From Microcaldota archaeon (GTDB lineage: Archaea; Micrarchaeota; Micrarchaeia; Anstonellales; Bilamarchaeaceae): 64,000 nucleotides of DNA. The stretch is taken from assembly GCA_016212525.1 (NCBI GenBank), contig JACRGD010000005.1:26304-90303 (forward strand), given 5' to 3'. The notes under the pieces were generated by a model that had not been told where the DNA came from, ran no database searches, and saw only the letters and a program-made list of their open reading frames with translations. Below are positions 50,705 through 59,120 of the stretch, piece by piece. Every line of letters starts with the position of its first letter. Positions within the stretch are counted from its first letter, which is position 1. The translations under genes were made by a program, and so were the position numbers.

Positions 50705-51523
50705 ATGGCAAATACAATCGGTTCGGTGCCAATAGTCGTAATAGGAATCGTAGGCGTTGGCTTTATCAGTTCAATTATGGTTTTTGTTGCAGGCGGCGGA
50801 CCTTTGGCTATAGTAGGCGGATTAATATCCCTGCTTGGTTGTGCCGGTGCGGTTCTTATCTGGAAATTCGGATATATTTTTATTCCATTAATAACTCAAA
50901 GAGCCAATGTTATTCTTATGGATAACGAGGGCTATGAGATTCCTCCAACCCAGGATGTCATAATAAAAAAATCAAATAATCTCTACTACGCATCTGCATT
51001 TCTAACTATTCGGATCTTCGAATCGACAGTTGAAAAATCCGAGCAGGAAAACGTGGTCTATTCTCAATATTTCGAGCGGGCAATTTCCGATCTCAAATTC
51101 GTAACTAAGATAACCTATCTACTCTACGTTGAAGATGTGGCCGAAAAGCGCAAAGATATCGAAACAAAACGAGCCGAGGCGCAGTTAAGACTTTCACGTG
51201 AGCGCGACAAACCACAACCTGATGTGATCAAGATCGATAGATACGAGCGGGAATTGGCGATGTGGGATGTTCAGTTAAACAAACTAATCAAGGGTGTCAA
51301 ACCTATGGGTGTGGTCGCATATGCTCAGACTACTGCTGCAGATATAAGTAAAGAAGGTGCTGCAGCAAGAGCAAAGGAACAGGCGAAGACCCTAAAAACC
51401 GTTCTTGCAAACTCTCTTAATGTCGAAATAGAGTTCCTCACTGGCGATCAAATGTTAAAATGCTTCGAGTGGGAAAGGTTCTACCCAATCACTCCGGCTG
51501 ATCTAGAGGAGGCTGTGGCATAA
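50705..51523 (+). CDS. VirB3-like membrane segment fused to VirB4 N-terminal-like domain
   Basis: A 272-residue protein. Two closely spaced membrane helices occupy residues ~7-60, as in the VirB3/TrbD/PrgI-type subunits of type IV secretion. The soluble rest has the look of the VirB4 N-terminal domain: SDLKFVTKITYLLYVEDVAEKR, a long helical hairpin, then VKPMGVVAYAQTTAADISKEGAAARAKEQAKTL and a closing LTGDQMLKCFEW. In standard systems this domain and the motor are one chain; here the motor is the next gene, overlapping by one base (TAATG). The relation is by pattern and context and needs a profile search. Confidence 0.6.
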   Translation: MANTIGSVPIVVIGIVGVGFISSIMVFVAGGGPLAIVGGLISLLGCAGAVLIWKFGYIFIPLITQRANVILMDNEGYEIPPTQDVIIKKSNNLYYASAFLTIRIFESTVEKSEQENVVYSQYFERAISDLKFVTKITYLLYVEDVAEKRKDIETKRAEAQLRLSRERDKPQPDVIKIDRYERELAMWDVQLNKLIKGVKPMGVVAYAQTTAADISKEGAAARAKEQAKTLKTVLANSLNVEIEFLTGDQMLKCFEWERFYPITPADLEEAVA

Positions 51524-53100
51524 TGATTCCCGGCCGACTTCACATCGATAAGGTTTCAAATCGTGCCATCTCATCCAGAGATACTCTGGTTCATCCTCCA
51601 GAGCCGCCAAAAGAAATCCTATTTGGAAATCCTACAAACGGTATATATGTGGGCAGAACTGAAATTTTTAAAATGCCCTTTTACTGGACATACGAGAATG
51701 TTGCAAATCCGCACATTGCCATCTGTGGTATTTCAGGTTCTGGTAAATCCTATTTCATCAAAACGTTTCTTCTTCGAGCTTCGTTTGTCTGGAATACAAA
51801 TGCAATAATAATTGATTGGGCTGGAGAATACAAGGAATGGGTAAATCAGAGTGGCGGAAAAATAATATCACTTGGTCGTGGTTCATATCTAAATCTTTTG
51901 GACTTAGGTGGAATGAAGCCATATGATCGGATTAAACAGGTTATGCGAACTCTTGAGTTGCTTACTGATGTTGGTAACTACCCCGAGCAGCGCAGATTGA
52001 CTGAACAGGCAATCGAAAAGGCATACACCCAAACCAAATTCCGAATGGATGTTATTGAACAAAAAGACGAATTGGGTAAGCCGTTGGCCCCACCAACGCT
52101 CAAGGATGTCGTTCGAATTCTCTCAGATCAGGCACAAACCGGAACTTATGAATTCCCTGCTGAATTGGAAAATGCAATATATCGGATTAAACAGTTTACC
52201 AAATCTGGTGAAGATTTCTTTGCTCAGCAAAGTACTGTTAAACTCGATGCAATCGTTAGTTCTGGTCTTATCGACCTAGATCTTTCCGGTCTTCCTGATG
52301 AACCCTCCCGTGCTCTTGCCGCCCTTACAATACTACAGTTTATCAAAGAACGAATGAGGCAGGAAAGCTGGTCTGCTGCCAAAGGTCTTAAACTTATAGT
52401 TGTTTTGGATGAAGCCTGGAAGATAGGTAAAGATGAAAATAGTGACGCCGTCATGATCGTTCGTGAAGGTCGAAAGTATAATTTCAGTATGATTATCGCA
52501 TCTCAGAATCCCACCGATATTAGTGAGGCGATCTTCAGTAATGCTGGTACGACTTTCATGCTTAAGGTAAAGTTCGAGAAATTCCTCGACTATCTGCAGG
52601 GTTCTCTTAATTTTAGTGCCTATATGCGAGATAAAATCTCGAAATTGGGTGTTGGTCAGTGTGCAGTTAACCTTGCGCTTACTGCCCAGACAAAATACCC
52701 GCCAACATTTTTAGTTGAAAAAATCGAGGGAGAAGAGCCCAGTAAAGAGTACTTCCTCGATCTGAGCGAAGTTATGTCTTTACAAAAGAGGAGGGATGTT
52801 TCCGTGCCAAGAAGTGTTTCGTTTGCAAGAGATGAATTTAGAAGACGGTTAAGACAATTTGGTCTTTCTGATGACCGAATCGAAGAACTATCCAAGCTAT
52901 TTGACAAGAACAATCGCAGGATGGATGTCGTTTCGTTCGTAATAATGCTCGAGCGATATGGTATTGCCCGCAGGAATGTCGGCGATTATCTTAAGGATGC
53001 CGGAATTGATGATGCCACTATAATAAACATCTTCGGTAAGGTTGATTTGAAAAAATCGGGTGGAGTCGGGCGGGATATTAGTCAGGTTGTAATGGAATAG
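51523..53100 (+). CDS. VirB4-type conjugation/secretion ATPase (motor half)
   Basis: A 525-residue ATPase. Walker A GISGSGKS is at residues 69-76. Walker B, LIVVLDEAWKIG, includes the VirB4/TraC hallmark DEAW near residue 296, and IIASQNPTDISEA is the following sensor. ...NPHIAICG before Walker A and IIIDWAGEYKEW after it are typical of VirB4. HerA helicases share the fold but use other Walker B contexts. A C-terminal extension of ~100 residues (QFGLSDDRIEELSKLFDKNNRRMD...) looks like two small helical bundles. It would energise transfer of DNA or protein across the membrane, together with the fused subunit upstream. No relaxase is in view. Confidence 0.8.
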   Translation: MIPGRLHIDKVSNRAISSRDTLVHPPEPPKEILFGNPTNGIYVGRTEIFKMPFYWTYENVANPHIAICGISGSGKSYFIKTFLLRASFVWNTNAIIIDWAGEYKEWVNQSGGKIISLGRGSYLNLLDLGGMKPYDRIKQVMRTLELLTDVGNYPEQRRLTEQAIEKAYTQTKFRMDVIEQKDELGKPLAPPTLKDVVRILSDQAQTGTYEFPAELENAIYRIKQFTKSGEDFFAQQSTVKLDAIVSSGLIDLDLSGLPDEPSRALAALTILQFIKERMRQESWSAAKGLKLIVVLDEAWKIGKDENSDAVMIVREGRKYNFSMIIASQNPTDISEAIFSNAGTTFMLKVKFEKFLDYLQGSLNFSAYMRDKISKLGVGQCAVNLALTAQTKYPPTFLVEKIEGEEPSKEYFLDLSEVMSLQKRRDVSVPRSVSFARDEFRRRLRQFGLSDDRIEELSKLFDKNNRRMDVVSFVIMLERYGIARRNVGDYLKDAGIDDATIINIFGKVDLKKSGGVGRDISQVVME

Positions 53101-53111
53101 AGGTAGCTTTA

Positions 53112-53501
53112 ATGAAAGTTTGTGTGATTTGCAAAAAGGAACTACAACCCGGAATCAAAGCATATCCTATAGTTGAAGATGTGATAATTCGTGCTATTAG
53201 ATCGATAAAACGATCTCTTTCTGTTGTAAAAAATAATGATCTTTATGTGTGTGAGGCAGATCTCCCGATGCACGGAAAGATTCGCAAAAGCTTTGAGCGA
53301 AACATGGTCATCGCAGCATTCGCTTCTGCAGTCATATTTGTTCTATTTATCGGTACTGCGATTCTTTCAGCCCGTTTCGATCTTCTTGGAATATTCTCTG
53401 CGTTGTTTCTCTGTTTCTGTATTTTTATAATTCCTTTATTTTGGTATGTTCCTTCAATTTCGGAAAAAACAGTCGAGGTGACTAATAATGGCGGAGCCTA
53501 A
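53112..53501 (+). CDS. Small two-helix membrane protein with N-terminal CxxC
   Basis: A 129-residue protein. CVICKKEL at residues 3-10, with a further Cys near residue 47, could form a zinc knuckle. Two membrane helices follow at about 76-97 and 100-121. It lies 11 bases after the VirB4-type gene and overlaps the next gene by 14 bases, so it belongs to the same operon. Together with its position this suggests a small membrane component of the same apparatus; no family is recognised. Confidence 0.6.
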   Translation: MKVCVICKKELQPGIKAYPIVEDVIIRAIRSIKRSLSVVKNNDLYVCEADLPMHGKIRKSFERNMVIAAFASAVIFVLFIGTAILSARFDLLGIFSALFLCFCIFIIPLFWYVPSISEKTVEVTNNGGA

Positions 53502-54228
53502 TAGCAATCTTTCTACATCATCAAAACCCCAGGTCGACGGATTTAAACTTGCTGGCAGTTTTAAAACCAGCCCAAAAGAAGTTTCAACTGCGTTAAGATC
53601 GATTTCCTTTTTAGAAATTGCTCCAGAGAAGTCTGCAGTGAATGTAGTCTATGTCGAGAGCAAAGACATTAATAAGATGCCATATCTTTTTTCATTACTT
53701 AAATTCAAGGAAAACGAATTGGAAGTTATCTATTCGATTCCTGCAGAAATAGGTCCTAGAAAAAGGCGCATGGATGTCATTTCCTACCTACTTAACCTCC
53801 TGTCTCTTGTTTCTGATCATTATCAGGTTGATACCAAGGCGGTTTATCAGTTATTGGAGCAGGGAGTTAAGGATATCGTCTCCTCTGTTTCCATGGACTA
53901 TAATAAATTATATACCACTTATGATTCACTTAAAAAAGAATCCGAAGACATTAGGAAAAAGGTTGCCCGGCTCAATGAGCAAAATCAGGCACTTCTAAAT
54001 AAAAACTTCGAGCTTAAGTCACAAAATGATGAACTTCGAACCCGTCTTTCTCAACTCGAAACTCTATCGGACGATGTTCTAAAGAGTAAGCTTCAACAAT
54101 GGATCTCAGAGCACAGCGGTTCGATAAGTGTGATTGAATTCTCAAAACTTTATCAGGTTCCTGAAGGTCGTGTGGAAGAATTACTCAATCGGCTGGTAAA
54201 TGAAGGATACCTTTCAGTAGTACAATAG
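53488..54228 (+). CDS. Coiled-coil protein with C-terminal winged helix, unknown
   Basis: A 246-residue soluble protein. An N-terminal alpha/beta part (~20-90) is followed by a coiled coil (~145-195: YDSLKKESEDIRKKVARLNEQNQALLNK...). The last 50 residues resemble a winged helix (IEFSKLYQVPEGRVEELLNRLVNEGYLSV). It starts inside the preceding gene and ends 10 bases before the 858-residue membrane protein. In this operon it may link the ATPase to DNA or serve as a cytoplasmic scaffold; that is inference. Confidence 0.6.
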   Translation: MAEPNSNLSTSSKPQVDGFKLAGSFKTSPKEVSTALRSISFLEIAPEKSAVNVVYVESKDINKMPYLFSLLKFKENELEVIYSIPAEIGPRKRRMDVISYLLNLLSLVSDHYQVDTKAVYQLLEQGVKDIVSSVSMDYNKLYTTYDSLKKESEDIRKKVARLNEQNQALLNKNFELKSQNDELRTRLSQLETLSDDVLKSKLQQWISEHSGSISVIEFSKLYQVPEGRVEELLNRLVNEGYLSVVQ

Positions 54229-54238
54229 GACGATTCAC

Positions 54239-56815
54239 ATGGTTAAACTGGAAGATATTCAGATCAAAAAGAAAAACTACCGATTCGATGTTCGAAAGCG
54301 ATTTGATCGGGTCGATCACTACAACATCATAAACAAATCTCCTCTTGAGCGGCTCAAAGATCAATTACTTCCCAAGAAATCTGTTGTTCGTGTCCGTTCG
54401 CCGCTAACAACCAAGTCTGCAGGGATCGTTTCTGAAAAACGAACTGGTTTTGACCTAAGAATAATTGGAGTGGCTCTTCTAGTTGCAATTCTTTTAGTTG
54501 TCGGCATGGCTCTGTATGTTTCAAGTCAGCTTTCTTCTTTGACTGCTCCTAGTTCTGTAGTCGCTCCGACTCAGATCTCATCATTCGATTTTCATATTAA
54601 TTCCGCCCAGGCTCTTACTGCTGCAGAACGCGGTTCAAACCAAAAAGTTGTTTCGATTCTGGCTCAGATTGATCATACTTTCATAAACAACTATTCCCTT
54701 ACGATTTCCAATTATGACGAAGCACTGCCTCAGAGTGCATATATTTTAACCAGTGACCGGGTTGATGCCACAACATACTCTGATTTTCTTATTGCGCTTA
54801 GGGGAATCTTAGGCAAAAAGGGAATCACCCTCAACGAAATCGGTTTCTCTCAGTTGGATCGTCTTCCTGGTAATGCATTCCTGATCGTTCCTTCTGGCGC
54901 AATGCCCCTAGAACTCTTAAGCGGGCCAAATTCAATCGATTCCCTTGCGTCTAAGGGTGTTGTTATTGTCTATTTGGGTCAGCCCTTTACTCGTGCACTT
55001 AGCAATTCGGTTATAATCTCAACTCCTTCAGATGTTCTAGATGTGCTTCCGTTTAGTTTTAATGAAAGAAACGTTCCTCCTTCTGAGGGAATTTCATTGT
55101 TTCAGCCTCTATACTCGGTAGTTTCAAGGGGTCAATGGACAACCTCTTATATATACGGTTCTGTTGGTGTTGCCAAAAAAGGAGATGGGGCAATAATTTT
55201 CTTCCCGCAAACTTTAGATCGTGGATGGCAGAATAAAGATTATCGTGCTGCGGCAACTGATGTTTCTCGTGTACTCTTGGACTTACCATGGCTAATTCCT
55301 GCGGGTGAGAATAAATCATATGGCGTCATTTCTGACTCCTCCAAGTCCGAAACCCGAAATTTTTTCTCCTCCACTATAGATCATTCTGTAGCTGGCCATC
55401 GTATCAAAGTTGCAGCTACCTCTGCAACTGGATCGGTAATCGAAAAAACGATCTTTTATAACTCTCAGGATGCATATGCCGGTGATCTGTTTATCGATCA
55501 GGGTACAAGTGTCGTTCCTACCAACATTAGTGGCTCTTCTGTCCGAATGAATGCTCGGCTTTCAGAACCCCTAGCCCAGCGCGTTTCGATGTCGCTTAAG
55601 TTTGTAAATGCTAGTTTTGATGAGGTCGAATCATTATCTCAAGGCCAGGTCGACGTTCAAACAGAATCCTCCTTTGACGTTCCAATTAATCTGCCAAAAG
55701 GCGAGTATATTATAAATCTTCAGGATGACTTTGGAAAAATTTATGCTTCATCTTATCTAAAAGTCGTTACAATCGATATCTCACAAGAAGGACTTGGCCA
55801 AAAACCATCTATCTATGTCTTTAGAGCAAGTCGTGATGGTGTTTCTGCATCTCTCAAAGATTTGGTGGTGACGGTGGATGGGGGCAAATATGGCAGATAT
55901 TCTTATCCTTTTATATCTGAGAACCAGCCTATACTTGTTGATGTTGGTGCATTAACTTCCGGGGAACTTCTGCCTTATGGAAAACACGAATTTAGATTCA
56001 CCTCTGCTTCTGGTCTTGATGTCGTGTCTGTCTGGGATCATCCAGAGCCTAAGTCTATTTTCCGGGAGCCTATTTTCTTTGTGACTTTGATTCTTGCGGT
56101 TGGTGTGGTTGCAATTGGTATGTTCTTTGCAAGACCTGAAGAATCAAGATACTTCCTGGATGTACCTGATTTCCCGCCTGTTTCACGAACTAAAATTCCC
56201 ATCTCCAAAGAAGTTATTCTGAGTATCTTTAACAAGGTAAACGAGAACTATCATTGGCAAATGACTCCTCTTTCTTCATCCGAAATAAAGAATGGTTTTA
56301 AAAATATCTATTCTCAGGGCAAGCCAATTTTCATTACTGATTATAATGTCGATTATCTTTTGGATCAGCTTAAGGGTCAGGGTCTGATAAAGGAGCACAT
56401 AAATTATTACGGATTAACTGAATGGGAAGCTAGGGCCAAAAAACCTCTAGAGTATCTAGCTCTCTTAAGGTGGATAAGAGATCTGGGAATTGAAAACGCA
56501 GTTCCATTTACTCTGCTTGGGGAGTCCGAGGTGGCTGATACTGAGGTTACTGTCGTCGATCAGGTTCTAAATATTCACTTCTACATTCGGGATATGGATG
56601 TTTCCTATTTATTTAATCGTGTACTCTCAACTGCATCCAAGGGAATATCAGTTGTTCTATTTTCAAGTCCTGATGATAAGCAGCGTGCCCTCGCCATCCT
56701 GAATTCAGGATCTATTCTGTCTGTGGAGCTAAAATTGGAATTGGAAGGCGGATCAATATTCTTCCTAACTCTTGAAGAATTCCAGAAAAAAGTACGTGAA
56801 TTTAAGGGCATGTAA
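54239..56815 (+). CDS. Large bitopic membrane protein of the VirB4 operon, unknown
   Basis: An 858-residue protein with a basic cytoplasmic N terminus (~1-73), a membrane helix (~74-97), an outer region of ~510 residues, a second helix (~609-633) and a cytoplasmic C-terminal part of ~225 residues that includes winged-helix-like segments (SKEVILSIFNKVNENYHWQMTPLSSSEIKNGFKN and VDYLLDQLKGQGLIKEHINYYGLTEWEA). The outer region has beta-rich stretches with Ig-like character and a Rossmann-like block (~150-275). It could be the trans-membrane channel or receptor of the system. Last gene of the operon. No family is recognised. Confidence 0.65.
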   Translation: MVKLEDIQIKKKNYRFDVRKRFDRVDHYNIINKSPLERLKDQLLPKKSVVRVRSPLTTKSAGIVSEKRTGFDLRIIGVALLVAILLVVGMALYVSSQLSSLTAPSSVVAPTQISSFDFHINSAQALTAAERGSNQKVVSILAQIDHTFINNYSLTISNYDEALPQSAYILTSDRVDATTYSDFLIALRGILGKKGITLNEIGFSQLDRLPGNAFLIVPSGAMPLELLSGPNSIDSLASKGVVIVYLGQPFTRALSNSVIISTPSDVLDVLPFSFNERNVPPSEGISLFQPLYSVVSRGQWTTSYIYGSVGVAKKGDGAIIFFPQTLDRGWQNKDYRAAATDVSRVLLDLPWLIPAGENKSYGVISDSSKSETRNFFSSTIDHSVAGHRIKVAATSATGSVIEKTIFYNSQDAYAGDLFIDQGTSVVPTNISGSSVRMNARLSEPLAQRVSMSLKFVNASFDEVESLSQGQVDVQTESSFDVPINLPKGEYIINLQDDFGKIYASSYLKVVTIDISQEGLGQKPSIYVFRASRDGVSASLKDLVVTVDGGKYGRYSYPFISENQPILVDVGALTSGELLPYGKHEFRFTSASGLDVVSVWDHPEPKSIFREPIFFVTLILAVGVVAIGMFFARPEESRYFLDVPDFPPVSRTKIPISKEVILSIFNKVNENYHWQMTPLSSSEIKNGFKNIYSQGKPIFITDYNVDYLLDQLKGQGLIKEHINYYGLTEWEARAKKPLEYLALLRWIRDLGIENAVPFTLLGESEVADTEVTVVDQVLNIHFYIRDMDVSYLFNRVLSTASKGISVVLFSSPDDKQRALAILNSGSILSVELKLELEGGSIFFLTLEEFQKKVREFKGM

Positions 56816-57202
56816 TTTTCTTATTTTATTTTTTTGGTTCTTCTCCCAAGTTGGGATAAAACGTTTTTTCTCACTTTCTCGACTTTCGGAGCCTTGAAAA
56901 CATTGGGAAAAAATCAGTTTTCTTTTTACTGGTGAATTAAACCCTAAATTAGTTCCTGTTTGCAGGATCCAGTCCAACAAGGCCCTCCTCGAAGTGTTCT
57001 ACGAAATGGAATTCTATTGGGCGTATTTCCCTGCTAGGAGCGTATCTGTCGTCATCAAATCTAGGTTGGGACTAGGAAAAAAGGAAAATTCCATCATGAC
57101 TATGGCGAAAAATCATTTTCCTAAATGTATTTTGTGTTATTGTGTCTTTGGAAAATCAGCTTCTATGCGTGTGTCTAAAAATTAAGATAAAAAATGACTG
57201 CC
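56816..57202. other. 387-base spacer with a coding-like frame broken by TAG
   Basis: On the minus strand, an ATG at 57112 opens a frame that meets TAG at codon 15 (57068-57070) and then continues for about 40 codons with good protein character (DDRYAPSREIRPIEF, then EEGLVGLDPANRN) to TAA near 56951. After the TAG no ATG, GTG or TTG begins the rest. A plus-strand frame here is less protein-like. It may be a small pseudogene. A 6-bp hairpin TCCCAA/TTGGGA lies near 56851. No known RNA is recognised. Confidence 0.4.
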
Positions 57203-57859
57203 CTATTCTTCTTTCTTTCCATATATCTCAGTCATTCTTTTTTCATCTATAAATTCAAGATTTTTATCGCATCTTTCGCATTTGAATTGTGCTGTCATTG
57301 CAGATTCAAAATTAAGTATGCTTGGGGTGCCACATGCCGGGCAAAAATAATATTCCTGATCTGTCTGGTAGTTCATGGTATTCTTTAGATGCTCTCCTGC
57401 CCATCTTTCAACCCGCATCACATTTATTGACCAACTATATGAATACCATCCTGTTTCGTTATCTTTTTCTCTTAGGTAATTTACTAGTCCTTCATTATGG
57501 AGTTTGTTGAGTGTTGCCCTTACATCACTTATCTTAAGCTGTAATTTTTTTGCTATGTCATCGTCGCTATAATTTCCGTAAAAATTTCTTACTATTGCAA
57601 TTGCATTTTCCCCTCCCAATTCAATCAATCTTTGTCTTATTTGGGAGTCCGCCAAGATGGTGGTTATCTTTTTCATTTCCTCTTTTTTTGGTTCATCTGC
57701 GGCAATTTTTGGTGCCATCTTTGTTTTTAATTCTTTTTGACTTTTGGAGTCTATCTTATTTTTTATCTTTTTGGTCTCTTTCTTTACTCCTTCCTTTTTT
57801 GATTTACTCTGATTTTTGTTTGATTTTATGTTTTTTGCCGGAACTTTTTTAGACTTCAA
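57203..57859 (-). CDS. tfe: Transcription factor E alpha (TFE) with lysine-rich extension
   Basis: A 218-residue TFIIE-alpha homologue. The winged helix runs through about residues 70-135 (ENAIAIVRNFYGNYSDDDIAKKLQLKISDVRATLNKLHNEGLV). The zinc ribbon, CPACG...CERC, lies at about 172-195. It helps open the promoter with RNA polymerase and TBP/TFB. An extra ~60-residue N terminus is almost purely Lys/Ser/Glu and has no counterpart in typical TFE; it may bind DNA nonspecifically. Confidence 0.9.
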   Translation of the reverse strand: MKSKKVPAKNIKSNKNQSKSKKEGVKKETKKIKNKIDSKSQKELKTKMAPKIAADEPKKEEMKKITTILADSQIRQRLIELGGENAIAIVRNFYGNYSDDDIAKKLQLKISDVRATLNKLHNEGLVNYLREKDNETGWYSYSWSINVMRVERWAGEHLKNTMNYQTDQEYYFCPACGTPSILNFESAMTAQFKCERCDKNLEFIDEKRMTEIYGKKEE

Positions 57860-57946
57860 TAAACCACCTAGAACAAGGATATATAGTCTCTTTGTTTATA
57901 TTTAAATCTTCCTGTCTTCTCTCGTGTGTTTTATGCCTTTTTGGTT

Positions 57947-59119
57947 CTATTTTTTGTGTTTTTTTATGGTTTTTTGGTATATTTCAAGAATTTTAGCTAT
58001 GTTTCTCGCAATTCCGTATTTTTGGGCATCTTCTCTTGCATGGTTTGACATTTGGGTTCGCAGCTCTTTTTCTGATATTAATCGATTCACTCTTTCTACT
58101 ATTTCCCGTGTCTGGTTAGTCTGGATCAGATATCCGTTTTGTCCATCCTTTATTATCTCCTTTGGACCAAGTTTGTTCATTCCTATCACCGGGAGTCCGT
58201 TGTACATTGCTTCTACAAATGTCAGTCCAAATGTCTCAGATGTTGATGGTGATACAAAAACGTCTGCAGATTGATATGCTGCTATTAACTCTTCATTATT
58301 TACGAATCCTGTAAATATTATATTTTTTATTCTCTGTTTATCCGTTTTTTTCTTGAGGTTCTCAAATCTTGGGCCTGTTCCTACTATCAAAACTACTGTA
58401 TTTTTACTATCAAGTAATCCTGCGATCTCTACTAGCCTATCTACTCCCTTCTCGATGCTTAGTCTTCCTGTGTATAATACTACGTGTTTGTCTGCGAGTT
58501 TGTACTGCCGTTTAAATTTTTCTATTGTTTCTTTACTCGCGCCATCGAATCTCGTAAGATCTATTCCATTTTGTACATATTCGATATTTTTTAGCCCGTA
58601 CTTTTCCAGCTCCTTTTTGAGTTCTTCTGATGGCGTTATGACTACGTCTGCTTTTGAAAAAAAACTCTTTATCATTTTTTTTGTTAAATAATCCGTTGCT
58701 CCTTTCAATCTCTCCGGGAAATGCCCTCCTAATATGTGAGGTACGTAATCTGGAAAATGTGTATGATATGTAATGACTACCGGGATTTTCTTGTGTTGCG
58801 CTATTTCAAGTCCCTTTAATCCAAGCCAAATTGGTGCATGTAAATGTATTATGTCTGGTTGTTCCCTTTCGATTATTTTGGCAATCTGACTTTCAAATAT
58901 CTTAGCCACCAAATATCCTTTGTAGAATGGAAATGGCCATGAGGGTATTTTGATTCTTAGCCCGTGTTCTGTTCTCTCCTCCTCTATCTTCTTTACTTTA
59001 TCGGGTGCTATCAAAATTATGTCGTGTTCTTTTGAAAGCTCCGCTATTGCATCGTGAATATATACCACCACTCCGTTGGTTTGCGGGTGGTAGGTGTCTG
59101 TAAAAAAAACAATCTTCAT
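57947..59119 (-). CDS. Glycosyltransferase family 4
   Basis: A 390-residue GT4 enzyme. The start at 59119 is chosen because the family begins MKIVFFTDTYHPQTNGVVVYI; the longer frame is inside the upstream gene. VITYHTHFPDYV (~118) and YTGRLSIEKGVDRLVEIA are typical, and SPSTSETFGLTFVEAMYNGLPVIG (~295-318) includes the EX7E motif. Related enzymes add glucose or mannose to diacylglycerol or lipid carriers at the membrane, so surface lipid glycosylation is likely. It begins one base after the stop of the upstream membrane-anchored gene. Confidence 0.85.
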   Translation of the reverse strand: MKIVFFTDTYHPQTNGVVVYIHDAIAELSKEHDIILIAPDKVKKIEEERTEHGLRIKIPSWPFPFYKGYLVAKIFESQIAKIIEREQPDIIHLHAPIWLGLKGLEIAQHKKIPVVITYHTHFPDYVPHILGGHFPERLKGATDYLTKKMIKSFFSKADVVITPSEELKKELEKYGLKNIEYVQNGIDLTRFDGASKETIEKFKRQYKLADKHVVLYTGRLSIEKGVDRLVEIAGLLDSKNTVVLIVGTGPRFENLKKKTDKQRIKNIIFTGFVNNEELIAAYQSADVFVSPSTSETFGLTFVEAMYNGLPVIGMNKLGPKEIIKDGQNGYLIQTNQTREIVERVNRLISEKELRTQMSNHAREDAQKYGIARNIAKILEIYQKTIKKHKK

Positions 59120-59120
59120 T

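Noticed and set aside
51523..53100. HerA helicase rather than VirB4
   Set aside because: The Walker B context DEAW, the IDWAGEY segment and the adjoining VirB4-N-like gene fit VirB4 better, and no NurA nuclease is nearby.
56994..57185. Plus-strand small protein in the spacer before tfe
   Set aside because: Its amino-acid pattern is poor, it has no ribosome site, and it is antisense to the more protein-like minus-strand frame.
56816..57202. SRP RNA or RNase P RNA
   Set aside because: Neither the SRP GGAAG-type loop nor RNase P conserved blocks are present; only weak pairing and a coding-like frame are seen.
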